Positions 17,582 to 26,478 of a stretch of 64,000 nucleotides of DNA are shown piece by piece. This DNA is from Palsa-504 sp963767565 (GTDB lineage: Bacteria; Actinomycetota; Actinomycetes; Streptosporangiales; Streptosporangiaceae): positions 1 to 64,000 of the forward strand of contig CAVYEG010000017.1 in NCBI GenBank assembly GCA_963767565.1, in the 5' to 3' direction. The notes under the pieces were generated by a model. The model did not search any database. It saw only the letters and a program-made list of their open reading frames with translations, and was not told the origin of the DNA. A program made the position numbers and the translations under genes. Every line of letters starts with the position of its first letter. The first letter of the stretch is position 1.

Positions 17582-18499
17582 CTACCCGTCCGGGTCGGGC
17601 GATCTGGTATGCAGGGAGCAGGAGGCGCTCGGTGACCGGGGTGTGCACGCGGCGGCCAGCAGCGCGGCGCCCACGGCGGCCGGGGCGAGCGGGCGGGTGG
17701 CACCGGTCAGCTCGGTGAAGCGCGCCCAGATGGCCGGGGCGCCGAGCACGCCGCCGGCCCCCGCCACGGGCAGCGGGCCGAGGCGGCGCCGGACGGACTC
17801 CGCCAGGGCGGCGAGGTGCTCGGCGGCGCACCGGACGATCCGCTGCGCCTCCGGGTCGCGCCCGGCGATGGCCGTGACGGCCGGCGCTAGCGCGGTCAGG
17901 CGGCCTCGTTCCGCCGGATGGGCGTTGACCTCGCTGATTAGCGCGTCGAGACCAGATCCCGCCACCTGCGTCACCGTCCGGTGGATCAGCTCGGAGCCGC
18001 CGGCCTGCTCGTCGAAACGCAGCGCGGAGCGGACGGCCTCGCGGCCGATCCAGTAGGCGCTGCCCTCGTCGCCGAGCAGGAAGCCGTGGCCGCCGGCCTG
18101 GGCGAAGCGCTCCCCGTCCCAGCCGAACGCGGCCGATCCGGTGCCCGCGATGACCACGATGCCGGGAGCGCCGAGAAACGCGCCGTGCCGCGCGGTGTCG
18201 GCGTCGCTGGTGACGTGTACCGGGCAGCCTGCCCGCCTGGTCAGCGTCTGACTCAGCTCGCGGGCCCGGCCTGCCGAGCGCACGCCGGGCAGGCCGATTC
18301 CCGCCGCGGCCGGGCTCGCGGTGCCGATGATGTCCTGCAGCCGGTCGGTGAAGCCCGCGGTGAGCAGCGCGTTCATCGGCGGGCCGTCTGGCCGGGCGGT
18401 GACCTGGCCGCCTTGGAGAAGGACGATCCGGGTGGCGCTGCCGCCCGCGTCCACGCCGAGGAGCCGCCCGGGGCAGGCGGCCGGGGCGGGATCAGTCAC
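17582..18499 (-). CDS. BadF/BadG-type ATPase, probable amino-sugar (GlcNAc/MurNAc) kinase
   Basis: A 305-residue sugar kinase of the BadF/BadG/BcrA ATPase family, related to N-acetylglucosamine and N-acetylmuramic acid kinases. ATP-binding motifs of the ASKHA fold are visible: LLGVDAGGSATRIVLL (phosphate 1), a GIGLPGV strand, VIAGTGSAAFGW (phosphate 2) and GGHGFLLGDEGSAYWIGREAV, then the adenosine motif VAGAGGVLGAPA. The GTG at 18499 overlaps the end of the RpiR regulator gene by eight bases, so translation is coupled. Placement with anmK and murQ suggests that it phosphorylates amino sugars released from peptidoglycan. The last 25 residues look atypical. Confidence 0.85.
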   Translation of the reverse strand: MTDPAPAACPGRLLGVDAGGSATRIVLLQGGQVTARPDGPPMNALLTAGFTDRLQDIIGTASPAAAGIGLPGVRSAGRARELSQTLTRRAGCPVHVTSDADTARHGAFLGAPGIVVIAGTGSAAFGWDGERFAQAGGHGFLLGDEGSAYWIGREAVRSALRFDEQAGGSELIHRTVTQVAGSGLDALISEVNAHPAERGRLTALAPAVTAIAGRDPEAQRIVRCAAEHLAALAESVRRRLGPLPVAGAGGVLGAPAIWARFTELTGATRPLAPAAVGAALLAAACTPRSPSASCSLHTRSPDPDG

Positions 18500-19409
18500 C
18501 AGGCTGCTGGCGGCGGGTGCGGCGGACGCGCTTGGCCTGGGCGGCGGCAAAGGTCCGCTCCAGGGCCACCCGGGTCCGGGGCAGGTCCTGCTGGGCGAGC
18601 GTGACGAACAGGCAGTCGACCACGGTCAGCTGCGCGATCCGGCTGGTCATGGCGCCGGAGCGGAAGGCTGTCTCCCGGGCCGCAGTGAGCAGTACGAAAT
18701 CGGCCGCCTCGGTGATCGGGGACCACGGGAAGTTGGTGACCGCGACGGTGACGGCACCGTTGCGCCGTGCCTCGCGCAGCGCGTCGATGGTATCGACGGT
18801 CGTTCCGGTGTGCGACAAGCCGATCGCGACATCCCCCCGCTCGCGCAGCGAGGCCGACGTGATGGCCATGTGCGGGTCGGGCCAGGCAAAGGCAGGCCGG
18901 CCGATGCGCTGCAGCTTCTGCTGCAGGTCCAGGGCCACGTAGCCGCTGGCCCCGACGCCGTAGATGTCGATCCGGCTGGCCTTGGCCAGCGCGTCCACGA
19001 CCTGGTTCAAGGTGGCGATGTCGAGATGGCTGGCGGTGTCCGTCACGGCCCGGGCGTCGGCGTAGGCGATCTTCTTGGTGATGGTCGCGGCGTCATCGTC
19101 GGGATCGATGTCACTGGAGGCGGCCGCGACGGACGCGGCGTCGTGGGCCACGGCCCCGGCCAGCGCCAGACGCAAGTCGGGGTAGCCGCGCAGCCCGACG
19201 GCACGGCAGAAGCGCACCACGCTGGTGGCCGACGTGCCGCAGGAGCTGGCCAGCTCGGAGATGCTCCGCCAGGCCACCCCGGCCGGATCGTCGAGGACCA
19301 TGTGGGCCACGCGGCGCTCTACCGGCGCGAGGTTCGGCAGCAGCGCGCGGATGGTGATCAGGATCCCGACGTCAGGGCCTCGATCCGGTCGTGCCTGGTG
19401 TTCGGCCAC
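18492..19409 (-). CDS. RpiR/MurR-family transcriptional regulator
   Basis: A 305-residue regulator with an N-terminal RpiR helix-turn-helix (about 15-90, including SISELASSCGTSATSVVRFCRAVGL) and a C-terminal SIS sugar-phosphate-binding domain (about 140-270: IDIYGVGASGYVALDL, GLSHTGTTVDTIDAL, VTVAVTNFPWSPI). In E. coli, MurR represses the MurNAc genes and is relieved by MurNAc-6-phosphate. The position between anmK and the amino-sugar kinase, divergent from murQ, supports the same role here. Start is GTG 19409. A likely target is the short 39-base gap between anmK and murQ, though no clear operator is visible there. Confidence 0.92.
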   Translation of the reverse strand: MAEHQARPDRGPDVGILITIRALLPNLAPVERRVAHMVLDDPAGVAWRSISELASSCGTSATSVVRFCRAVGLRGYPDLRLALAGAVAHDAASVAAASSDIDPDDDAATITKKIAYADARAVTDTASHLDIATLNQVVDALAKASRIDIYGVGASGYVALDLQQKLQRIGRPAFAWPDPHMAITSASLRERGDVAIGLSHTGTTVDTIDALREARRNGAVTVAVTNFPWSPITEAADFVLLTAARETAFRSGAMTSRIAQLTVVDCLFVTLAQQDLPRTRVALERTFAAAQAKRVRRTRRQQPGD

Positions 19410-19502
19410 GCCGCCAGGTTACCGTTTGCGCGGATAAATCAGGAGCGGGGAAGCCCAGGTCACGCGGCGGGACGCGGAGCGCACCGGTCGACCTGAGCGG
19501 CG

Positions 19503-20741
19503 CTAGCGGACCCGGAGGTAGCGCGGTGGCGCATCGGCGGGCTCGGGCAGCCGCAGCGGGGTGGCGCCGGGCTGGATCGTCCCGAGAATCGCCTGATGCG
19601 CCGCACCGGTGGCCGCGGTCACCGACCCGGGCAGCCCGTTCCAGGTCAGGAAGCCGAGCACGGCGAACGCCACGGCCTCCTTGGCCTGGGCGGGCACCCC
19701 GAGCTCGGCGGTAGTCAGCACCCGTACCCCGGGCACCGCCTCGCGCAGCCAGCGCCGCGTGGTCTGGTTGTCGCTGCCCCCGCCGGACAGGACCAGCTCG
19801 GTCAGGCCGTACTGCTTGGCCGCCTCGGCCAGCAGGTCGACGAGCAGCCTGGTGACGGTGGCGGCCACGTCCGGTCCGGCCGGGACCGGATCGATCCCGG
19901 CCAGCATGGCCCGCAGGTAGCCGGCGTTGAACAACTCGCGGCCGGTGCTGCGGGGCGGGGGCAGCTGGTAGTAGGGCTCGGCCTGCAGCCGGGCCAGCAG
20001 CGGCTGCGATACCGTGCCGCGCGCGGCGTAGGTCCCGGCGGGATCGAACCGCTCAGTTCCGCCGCTGGCCAGCGAGGCGGCCGGATCCATCAGCGCCCCG
20101 GCGGGGCCGATGTCGTAGGCGGTGAGCACCTGCCCGCCGTCCACGACGGTCAGGTTGGCGATGCCGCCGAGATTGACTGCGGCGGCCGGCTTTGCGGGGC
20201 CGGGCCGGCCCGCGAGCAGCAGCTGGTCGAACATCGAGACCAGCGGCGCGCCCTGACCGCCCGCGGCCATGTCACGGCTGCGCAGGTCGCAGACGACCGG
20301 CAGGCCCAGGCGCTCGGCTACCGCGGCCGAGTTGCCGAGCTGGAGCGTGCCCAGGGCCCGGCCGTCCTCGTCGACCCAGTGGTAGAAGGTCTGCCCGTGC
20401 AGCACGGCGAGGTCGGCCTGCCCGCCGGCCAGCTGGCCGGCCGCCGCGGCGAACGCGTCGGCGTAGGCGTGGCCGAGCTCGGCGTGCAGCCGGCACAGCT
20501 CCCCGGCGCCGGGCTGGCCGGGCGGCAGGGCGGCGACGATCCGGTCCCGTAGCGTGCCTTCGAACGGGGCGGACAGCACGCCGCGGTAGCCGCAGCCGAG
20601 TTCGTCGCCATCGAGTTCCAGGTCCACGCAGGCGACGTCGATGCCGTCGACCGAGGTGCCGGACATGCAGCCGAGCACGCGGGCCCGGCGTGGATGTGAA
20701 TATGCAACAGCTCTGGACCTCACGACGGAAAACAGTAACAT
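19503..20741 (-). CDS. anmK: Anhydro-N-acetylmuramic acid kinase
   Basis: A 412-residue kinase that hydrolyses and phosphorylates 1,6-anhydro-MurNAc to MurNAc-6-phosphate during cell-wall recycling. Signatures: GCMSGTSVDGIDVACVDL, HGQTFYHW, a long VNLGGIANLTVVDG strand, YDIGPAGALMDPAA and LVLSGGGSDNQTTRRWLRE. The length is slightly above the usual 370-390 because the N-terminus is extended; GTG 20678, just before LGCMSGTS, is an alternative start. ATG 20741 has a purine-rich stretch (CAGGGGCG) upstream. It is divergent from murQ, whose product uses the MurNAc-6-phosphate. It probably forms an operon with the two genes downstream (93-base gap). Confidence 0.95.
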   Translation of the reverse strand: MLLFSVVRSRAVAYSHPRRARVLGCMSGTSVDGIDVACVDLELDGDELGCGYRGVLSAPFEGTLRDRIVAALPPGQPGAGELCRLHAELGHAYADAFAAAAGQLAGGQADLAVLHGQTFYHWVDEDGRALGTLQLGNSAAVAERLGLPVVCDLRSRDMAAGGQGAPLVSMFDQLLLAGRPGPAKPAAAVNLGGIANLTVVDGGQVLTAYDIGPAGALMDPAASLASGGTERFDPAGTYAARGTVSQPLLARLQAEPYYQLPPPRSTGRELFNAGYLRAMLAGIDPVPAGPDVAATVTRLLVDLLAEAAKQYGLTELVLSGGGSDNQTTRRWLREAVPGVRVLTTAELGVPAQAKEAVAFAVLGFLTWNGLPGSVTAATGAAHQAILGTIQPGATPLRLPEPADAPPRYLRVR

Positions 20742-20780
20742 GGATCCCGTCGCCCCTGGAACGGATTGAGGAGGGCGGGG

Positions 20781-21740
20781 GTGCCCGCAGAACCGCAGCC
20801 AGACGCCGTGCCATGGCCGCCGCCGTCACGGACCGAGATGCGGAACGACCGCACGACGGAGATCGACACGGTCGGGACGCTGGAGCTGCTCCGCCTGCTC
20901 AACGCGGAGGACGCGGTGGTGGCCGGGGCCGTGGCCGCGACCTTGCCGACGCTGGCCGAGGTGGTCGACCTCACCGCCGTCCGGATTCGCGAGGGCGGGC
21001 ACGTGCACTACTTCGGCGCGGGGTCCTCGGGACGGATCGGGGTGCTGGACGCGGCCGAGGTGGTGCCGACCTTCGGGGTGGACGCCGGCCTGTTCGTCGC
21101 GCATCACGCGGGCGGCGAGAGCGCCGTGGCGCACGCAGCCGAGGGCGCCGAGGACCGGGAGTCGCTCGGCCGCCAGGCGGCCGCCCAGGTCACGGCGGCC
21201 GACGTGGCGGTGGGCCTGTCGGCCAGCGGGCGGACTCCGTACGTCGCCGGGGCACTGCGCGCGGCCCGGGCCGCCGGGGCGCTCACCGTGCTGGTCAGCA
21301 GCAACCTGTCGGCCTCACTGGCGGAACTGGCGGACCGCAGCCTTCTGGTCGATACCGGGCCCGAGGCGATCGCCGGGTCGACCCGGCTCAAGGCGGCCAC
21401 GGCCCAGAAGATGATCCTGAACTCGCTGTCGACGGCGGTCATGATTAAGCTCGGCCGGACCTACTCCAACCTCATGGTGTCGCTGTCCGGCACGAATGCC
21501 AAGCTGCGCCAGCGGCAGATCATCATCTTGATGGAGACCTCAGGCGCCACCGAGGCGGCGGCCCAGGCCGCGCTGGCCCGCTGCGGCGGCGATCTCCGGC
21601 TGGCCATGCTGTGCCTGCTGTCCGGCCTGGAGCCGGCGGCGGCGGCCGGCGCCCTGGCGGCCGGAGGCAGCGTCCGCGCCGCGCTGGCCGCGACCGGAAC
21701 CCGGGCCATGGAGCCCGCGCCGGGAAGCCCGCGTGAGTAG
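20781..21740 (+). CDS. murQ: N-acetylmuramic acid 6-phosphate etherase
   Basis: A 319-residue SIS-domain enzyme that cleaves the lactyl ether of MurNAc-6-phosphate to give GlcNAc-6-phosphate and D-lactate. The MurQ signature is complete: TEIDTVGTLELLRLLNAED at the N-terminus, VHYFGAGSSGRIGVLDAAE, GLSASGRTPYVAGAL, GPEAIAGSTRLKAATAQKMI and the C-terminal UBA-like helices. The start is GTG 20781, eight bases after GAGGAGGG; the TTG at 20766 is too close to that site. It is cytoplasmic. It works directly after AnmK, which is encoded divergently 39 bases away. The importer genes downstream have their own promoter. Confidence 0.95.
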   Translation: MPAEPQPDAVPWPPPSRTEMRNDRTTEIDTVGTLELLRLLNAEDAVVAGAVAATLPTLAEVVDLTAVRIREGGHVHYFGAGSSGRIGVLDAAEVVPTFGVDAGLFVAHHAGGESAVAHAAEGAEDRESLGRQAAAQVTAADVAVGLSASGRTPYVAGALRAARAAGALTVLVSSNLSASLAELADRSLLVDTGPEAIAGSTRLKAATAQKMILNSLSTAVMIKLGRTYSNLMVSLSGTNAKLRQRQIIILMETSGATEAAAQAALARCGGDLRLAMLCLLSGLEPAAAAGALAAGGSVRAALAATGTRAMEPAPGSPRE

Positions 21741-21831
21741 AGGGTGGCCGGAGTGTGTCACCGGGGTCCGTTCGGCCCAAAGAGACGGCCAGGGGTTATC
21801 GATCTGTTGCGTTCGGGGCTTATGTTGCTTG

Positions 21832-21861
21832 TTGACACCCTAAACATCCTGCTCGTAACAT
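21832..21861 (+). promoter_or_regulatory. Promoter of the oligopeptide importer operon
   Basis: TTGACA (21832-21837), an 18-base spacer and TAACAT (21856-21861) form a near-consensus promoter, about 110 bases upstream of the binding-protein start. The heptamer AACATCC occurs twice, between the elements and across the -10, and might be a regulator site. The region 21741-21971 otherwise holds no gene. Confidence 0.6.
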
Positions 21862-21971
21862 CCTTACATCCAACGTGCCGGGCACGCGGACGATGATCCC
21901 GACCCGGACCCCAGGACCGATAGGCCCTGCCGAACTGGCGCCCTCGAGCGCCGCCGCTACCGGGAGGGAAC

Positions 21972-23528
21972 ATGCCCCTCGCTTCACTGTCGCGGCGGGG
22001 CGCTCCCGCCGCAGCACTGATTGCGCTGATTATCGGCCTGGCCGCCTGCAGCTCAAGCGGCAGCACGCCGGCGAATTCGAGCTCTGGCACCAGCAGCTCG
22101 CCCTTCGTCATCGCCAATACCTCCAGCGTGCAGAAGCTGGATCCGCAGATCGCCACCAACTTCCTCGACCTGCAGGCCCTCGGCCTGGTGTACCAGCCGC
22201 TGGTAACCCTCAACGCCAGCCTCCAGGTCGTGCCCGACCTGGCGGCCAGCTGGGCGTTCAGCAGCGACAGCAAGAGCGTCACGTTCACCTTGCGCTCCGG
22301 GGTCAAGTTCGACGACGGCAGCACGATGACGTCGGCCGACGTCAAGGCCTCGCTGGAGCGGGTGCTCAATCCCAAGACGGCCGCCGCGGCGGCGTCCAAC
22401 ATCGCCACCGTCTCGTCGATCACCGCGCCGACCCCGCAGACGGTGGTGCTCACCTTGACGCACCCGGACTTCTCGATCCTGTACGGGCTGACCACGACCA
22501 ACCTGTCCATTCTGCCGGCCAAGGCGATCGCCGCGGGCACGATAGCGAGCCAGCCCGACGGCACCGGGCCGTTCAAGTTCGTCTCGTGGTCGCCGGGTAC
22601 CTCGCTGACCCTGGCCAGGAACCCGGCCTACTGGGGCGGGGCGCCGTCCATCAAGCAGGTCGTCTTCCGCACCATTCCCGATGAGCAGTCGATCGCCTCG
22701 GCGCTGCAGGCCGGCACCGCGCAGATGGGCCTGCTTACCCAGCCCCAGGTGGTCAAGACGCTCAGCGGCACCAGCCTGCAGGTGGACAAGGAACTCGACC
22801 TGAACTACCGGGCGCTGATGCTGCAGGACAAGACCGGGCCGCTGGCTAACACCGACGCCCGGCTGGCCGTCCAGTGCGCGCTCAACCGGACGGACATCCT
22901 GGCCAACGCCGCCCTGGGCCAGGGCAAGGTGGTGGGCCCGGTGCCGCTGGGCCCGTACGCGCCCAGCCCCACGGCCGGCACCTGCGGCACCCAGAACCTG
23001 GCCCAGGCCAAGCAGTACCTGAAGGCCGCGGGGATGAGCAGCGGCTTCAGCTTCACCGCGATCACCTCTGACGCCCTGGACGCGACCAGCAACGCCCAGG
23101 CGGTCACCGCGCAATCCGACCTGGCCCAGGTGGGCATCCGCATGACCATCGACAACCTGGGCGAGAACGACTACATCCAGCGCTGGCTCAAGGGCCAGTT
23201 CCAGGCGGCCTTCGCGGAGAACGGCGCCAACCCCGACCCCTACATCATGTACGGGCGGTACTTCGCCCCCGGGGCCAACCTGGCCGTCCCGTCCGGGTAC
23301 TCCTCGCCGGCCCTGGCCAGCCTGCTGACCAACGCCGACCAGAACCCCTCGGCGTCCACCCGGGCCAGCCTCTACGCTCAGATCAGCACCTACCTGGTCA
23401 ACCACGCGGTGTGGATCTGGCTGTTCGACAGTTACGACTACACGGTCCTGTCCGGTAGCGTGCACGGCTACACGCCACTGCCGAACGAGCAGCTGAGCGC
23501 GCTGGCTACCACCACGGTCTCTGGATAA
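21972..23528 (+). CDS. ABC transporter substrate-binding lipoprotein, peptide/nickel (SBP family 5)
   Basis: A 518-residue extracellular binding protein. The N-terminus has a basic start, a hydrophobic stretch and the lipobox LAAC (about residues 22-25), followed by a Ser/Thr/Gly linker. The mature part has family-5 hallmarks: LDPQIATNFLDLQALGLVYQPLVTL, VVPDLAASWAFSSDSKSVTFTLRSGVKFDDGSTMTSADVKASLERV-type motifs and the TGPFKFVSWSPG signature. GGGAGG precedes ATG 21972. The genomic neighbours (murQ, anmK) suggest that the ligand is a cell-wall peptide or muropeptide, which is inference; the family also binds di- and oligopeptides and nickel. Confidence 0.93.
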   Translation: MPLASLSRRGAPAAALIALIIGLAACSSSGSTPANSSSGTSSSPFVIANTSSVQKLDPQIATNFLDLQALGLVYQPLVTLNASLQVVPDLAASWAFSSDSKSVTFTLRSGVKFDDGSTMTSADVKASLERVLNPKTAAAAASNIATVSSITAPTPQTVVLTLTHPDFSILYGLTTTNLSILPAKAIAAGTIASQPDGTGPFKFVSWSPGTSLTLARNPAYWGGAPSIKQVVFRTIPDEQSIASALQAGTAQMGLLTQPQVVKTLSGTSLQVDKELDLNYRALMLQDKTGPLANTDARLAVQCALNRTDILANAALGQGKVVGPVPLGPYAPSPTAGTCGTQNLAQAKQYLKAAGMSSGFSFTAITSDALDATSNAQAVTAQSDLAQVGIRMTIDNLGENDYIQRWLKGQFQAAFAENGANPDPYIMYGRYFAPGANLAVPSGYSSPALASLLTNADQNPSASTRASLYAQISTYLVNHAVWIWLFDSYDYTVLSGSVHGYTPLPNEQLSALATTTVSG

Positions 23529-23561
23529 CGCCCGATCTCATAAATACTGGCCCGGAGAGGT

Positions 23562-24593
23562 ATGACGGTTGAGGATGCGGGCGCCCGGCCACTGGCCGGG
23601 CGCCTCGGCGTAGGCCCGGGCGCCGGCCGCGGCCGGGCGGTTGCGCTGCGGGTGGCGGGCCGGGTAGCCAAGGCGGTCGTCACGCTGGCCGGCGTGGCCG
23701 TCGTCGTGTTCATCGTGCTGCGGCTGCTGCCGGGCAACCAGATCACGTCCAGCCTGGGAGTCAACGCCGGACTGCTGACCAAGGCGCAGTACGCCGACCT
23801 CGAGCACTATTACGGGATCGGCAAGCCGCTCCCCCAGCAGTTCGGGCAGTGGGCCGGAGACCTGCTGCGCGGGAACATGGGCGTGTCCGAGCAGAGCGGT
23901 CGCAGCGTCGCCTCGCTGATCGGCGCGGCCTTGCCGGTGACCCTCGAGCTCGCCGTGGCGGCGATGCTCATCGGCCTGATCCTCGGGGTCGGGGCCGGGG
24001 CGGTGGCCGCCGCGGCACCCGGCCGGCTGCCTGACCGCGGCGCGCGGCTGGTCGCGCTGGCCGGGCTGGGCGTGCCGAGCTTCGTCATCGGCGCCGGCCT
24101 GGTAGCCCTGCTGGCCTCGGTGTTCCACTACTTCCCATCCTCGGAGGGGTTCGCCAGCCTGCGGTCCGATCCGTGGCTCAACATCCAGCAGATCTTCTGG
24201 CCCGCGCTCACCCTCGGGCTCGGCATCGGGGCGGCGATCCTGCGTACGACCCGTGGCGCGATGCTCGACGTCGCCCGCCAGGGCTACGTCAGGGCCGCCC
24301 GCGGCCGCGGCCTGGGTTCCAGCCTGGTGATCATCAAGCACGTGCTGCGCAACGCGCTGATCCCGATCGTGACCATGTCCGGGATCCAGTTCGGCTACCT
24401 GCTGGGCGGCACCGTCGTGGTGGAGCAGATCTTCGTCCTGCCCGGCCTCGGACGGCTGCTGCTGATGTCGGTGATGGAATCCGACTACGCGGTGGCCCAG
24501 GGCGTCACGCTGGTGTTCGCGCTGGGCTTCATCATCGTCAACCTGCTCACCGACCTGCTCTACGCGGTCGTCGACCCCCGGCTGCGGTCCTGA
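23562..24593 (+). CDS. Peptide ABC transporter permease, DppB type
   Basis: A 343-residue inner-membrane permease. The first membrane helix VVTLAGVAVVVFIVLRLLPG with the conserved LLPGNQ is followed by a periplasmic stretch (YYGIGKPLPQQFGQWAGDLLRGNMG). Five further helices carry the EAA coupling motif near YVRAARGRGLGSSLVIIKHVLRNALIPIV. The stop overlaps the next start by one base (TGATG). It forms the pore with the DppC-like partner for the family-5 binding protein upstream. Confidence 0.93.
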   Translation: MTVEDAGARPLAGRLGVGPGAGRGRAVALRVAGRVAKAVVTLAGVAVVVFIVLRLLPGNQITSSLGVNAGLLTKAQYADLEHYYGIGKPLPQQFGQWAGDLLRGNMGVSEQSGRSVASLIGAALPVTLELAVAAMLIGLILGVGAGAVAAAAPGRLPDRGARLVALAGLGVPSFVIGAGLVALLASVFHYFPSSEGFASLRSDPWLNIQQIFWPALTLGLGIGAAILRTTRGAMLDVARQGYVRAARGRGLGSSLVIIKHVLRNALIPIVTMSGIQFGYLLGGTVVVEQIFVLPGLGRLLLMSVMESDYAVAQGVTLVFALGFIIVNLLTDLLYAVVDPRLRS

Positions 24594-25486
24594 TGGCGGG
24601 GCTGGCTTCGGTTTCACCGCCATCGGCCTCGACTGAGGTGACGGCCGGCCGTCCCGGGCTGGCCGGGCGGCTGTGGCGGCAGCCGAGCGGCCGGACCGGG
24701 CTGGTCATCCTGGCGGTCATGGTGCTGGCCGGGCTGGCCTCGCTGGCCGGGCTGGCGCCGGACGCCCCGGACGCGCAGAACCCGGCCGCTACCCTGCACG
24801 GGCCGTCGGCGGCGCACCTGTTCGGGACCGACCAGTTCGGCCGGGACGAGCTGAGCCGGGTGATGTCCGGTACCGTCCTGTCGCTGCAGACGGCGCTGCT
24901 GGCCGTGGCGATCTGCGCGGTGGTGGGCACGCTGGGCGGGGTGGCCGCGGGGTACTTCGGCGGCGCGGTGTCGTGGGCCGTGACCAGCCTGGCCGACCTG
25001 ATCTTCGCGGTGCCTTCGGTGCTGCTGGCACTGGCCATCGTCAGCGGGCTGGGCCCCGGCTGGCAGAACACGGCCATCGCGGTCGGGATCAGCTACACGC
25101 CGATCTTCATCCGGGTGGTGCGCGGCCCGGTGCTGACCATCCGCGATGCCGACTACGTCAAGGCGGCGCGGGTGCTCGGCTTCTCCCGGTCGCGGATCCT
25201 GTTCCGGCACGTGCTGCCGGGGGTCAGCGGGATCCTGGCCGTCCAGGTCACGCTGGCGCTCGGCTGGGCCGTGCTGATCGAGGCCAGCCTGGACTTCCTC
25301 GGCCTCGGCCCGCCGCCGCCCGCGGCTACCCTGGGGCTGATGGTGAGCGAAGGCACCAACATCGCGGGCATCGCCTGGTGGAACCTGGCCTTCCCCGCGG
25401 TGGCGGTCGTGCTGCTGGTGCTGGGCTTCACGCTGACCGGTGACGGGCTGCGGGACGCCCTGGATCCCGCTGGCTCGGGCCGCTGA
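24593..25486 (+). CDS. Peptide ABC transporter permease, DppC type
   Basis: A 297-residue partner permease. The N-terminal helix GLVILAVMVLAGLASLAGL leads into a periplasmic loop with the family signature HLFGTDQFGRDELSRVMSGT. The coupling loop is YVKAARVLGFSRSRILFRHVLPG. The ATG at 24593 lies in the TGATG overlap with the DppB stop, and the stop overlaps the ATPase start the same way, so the operon is tightly packed. Confidence 0.93.
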   Translation: MAGLASVSPPSASTEVTAGRPGLAGRLWRQPSGRTGLVILAVMVLAGLASLAGLAPDAPDAQNPAATLHGPSAAHLFGTDQFGRDELSRVMSGTVLSLQTALLAVAICAVVGTLGGVAAGYFGGAVSWAVTSLADLIFAVPSVLLALAIVSGLGPGWQNTAIAVGISYTPIFIRVVRGPVLTIRDADYVKAARVLGFSRSRILFRHVLPGVSGILAVQVTLALGWAVLIEASLDFLGLGPPPPAATLGLMVSEGTNIAGIAWWNLAFPAVAVVLLVLGFTLTGDGLRDALDPAGSGR

Positions 25487-26478
25487 TGACGGTCATGACG
25501 TCGGTGGAGCCGCTGCTGGCCATCCGCGATCTGTCCGTCGGGCTGCGAGCCAGATCCGGGGTGACACCGCTGGTCCGCGGGGTCAGCCTGGAGGTCCGGC
25601 CGGGCGAGCGGGTCGGGCTGGTGGGCGAGAGCGGCTCGGGTAAGTCGCTGACGCTGCTGGCCGCGATGGGCCTGCTGGCCAGCCCGGTCGAGGTGACCGG
25701 CGGTTCGGTCAAGCTGGCCGGGACCGAGCTGGTGGGCGCGCCCGACCGGGTGCTGCGCGGGTTCCGCGGCAGCCAGGTCGCGATGATCTACCAGGACCCG
25801 ATGACCTCGCTCGATCCGGTGCAGCGGGTCGGCGCGCAGATCGCCGAGGGCCTGCGCGCGCACGGCGCCAGCCGCCGTCTTGCTGCCGAACGGACGCTCG
25901 CCGCCCTGGCCGAGGTGCGGCTGCCCGATCCGGCCCGGCTGGCGCGCGCCTACCCGCACGAGCTGTCCGGCGGCATGCGGCAGCGGGTGATGATCGCCGC
26001 CGCGCTGGCCGGCGATCCGCAGCTGCTGCTGGCCGACGAGCCCACCACCGCACTCGACGTCACGATCCAGCGGCAGATCCTGGCGCTGGTGGCCGGGCTG
26101 CAGCAGGCCAGGCACCTGGCTGTGCTCTGGGTCACCCACGATCTCGGTGTGGCCGCCCAGTTCGTGCAGCGGCTGGCCGTGATGTACGCGGGCCGCATCG
26201 TCGAGGTCGGGCCGACGGCGGCCACCTTCGCCGAGCCGCAGCACCCGTACACGGCCGCGCTGCTGCGGGCCGTGCCGTCCACTACGGGCGAGCGGACCGC
26301 GCTGGGCCAGATACCGGGCTCGCCACCCGACCCGGCCCGGCTCCCGCCCGGTTGCTCGTTCGCGCCCCGGTGCAGGCAGGCGCGGGAGTCGTGCCTCGTT
26401 GCTGATCCCGTCCTGGAGGCGCGAGCGCCGCAGGTCGCGGCGGCGTGCCTGGTGCCGGTATCGGAGTGGCGGCGGTGA
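25486..26478 (+). CDS. Peptide ABC transporter ATPase, DppD type
   Basis: A 330-residue ATPase that powers the importer. Walker A GESGSGKSLT near residue 46, Q-loop IYQDPMTSLDPVQRVG, signature ELSGGMRQRVMIAAALAGDPQ, Walker B LLLADEPTTALDV and H-loop WVTHDLGV. The oligopeptide-type C-terminus follows (GSPPDPARLPPGCSFAPRCRQARESC), whose cysteines match the iron-sulfur or structural motif seen in Dpp/Opp ATPases. ATG overlaps the DppC stop by one base; its TGA overlaps the next GTG by four. Confidence 0.95.
   Translation: MTVMTSVEPLLAIRDLSVGLRARSGVTPLVRGVSLEVRPGERVGLVGESGSGKSLTLLAAMGLLASPVEVTGGSVKLAGTELVGAPDRVLRGFRGSQVAMIYQDPMTSLDPVQRVGAQIAEGLRAHGASRRLAAERTLAALAEVRLPDPARLARAYPHELSGGMRQRVMIAAALAGDPQLLLADEPTTALDVTIQRQILALVAGLQQARHLAVLWVTHDLGVAAQFVQRLAVMYAGRIVEVGPTAATFAEPQHPYTAALLRAVPSTTGERTALGQIPGSPPDPARLPPGCSFAPRCRQARESCLVADPVLEARAPQVAAACLVPVSEWRR

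Noticed and set aside
22053..23465. 470-residue minus-strand open frame
   Set aside because: Antisense to the clear peptide-binding lipoprotein gene; no domain or ribosome site.
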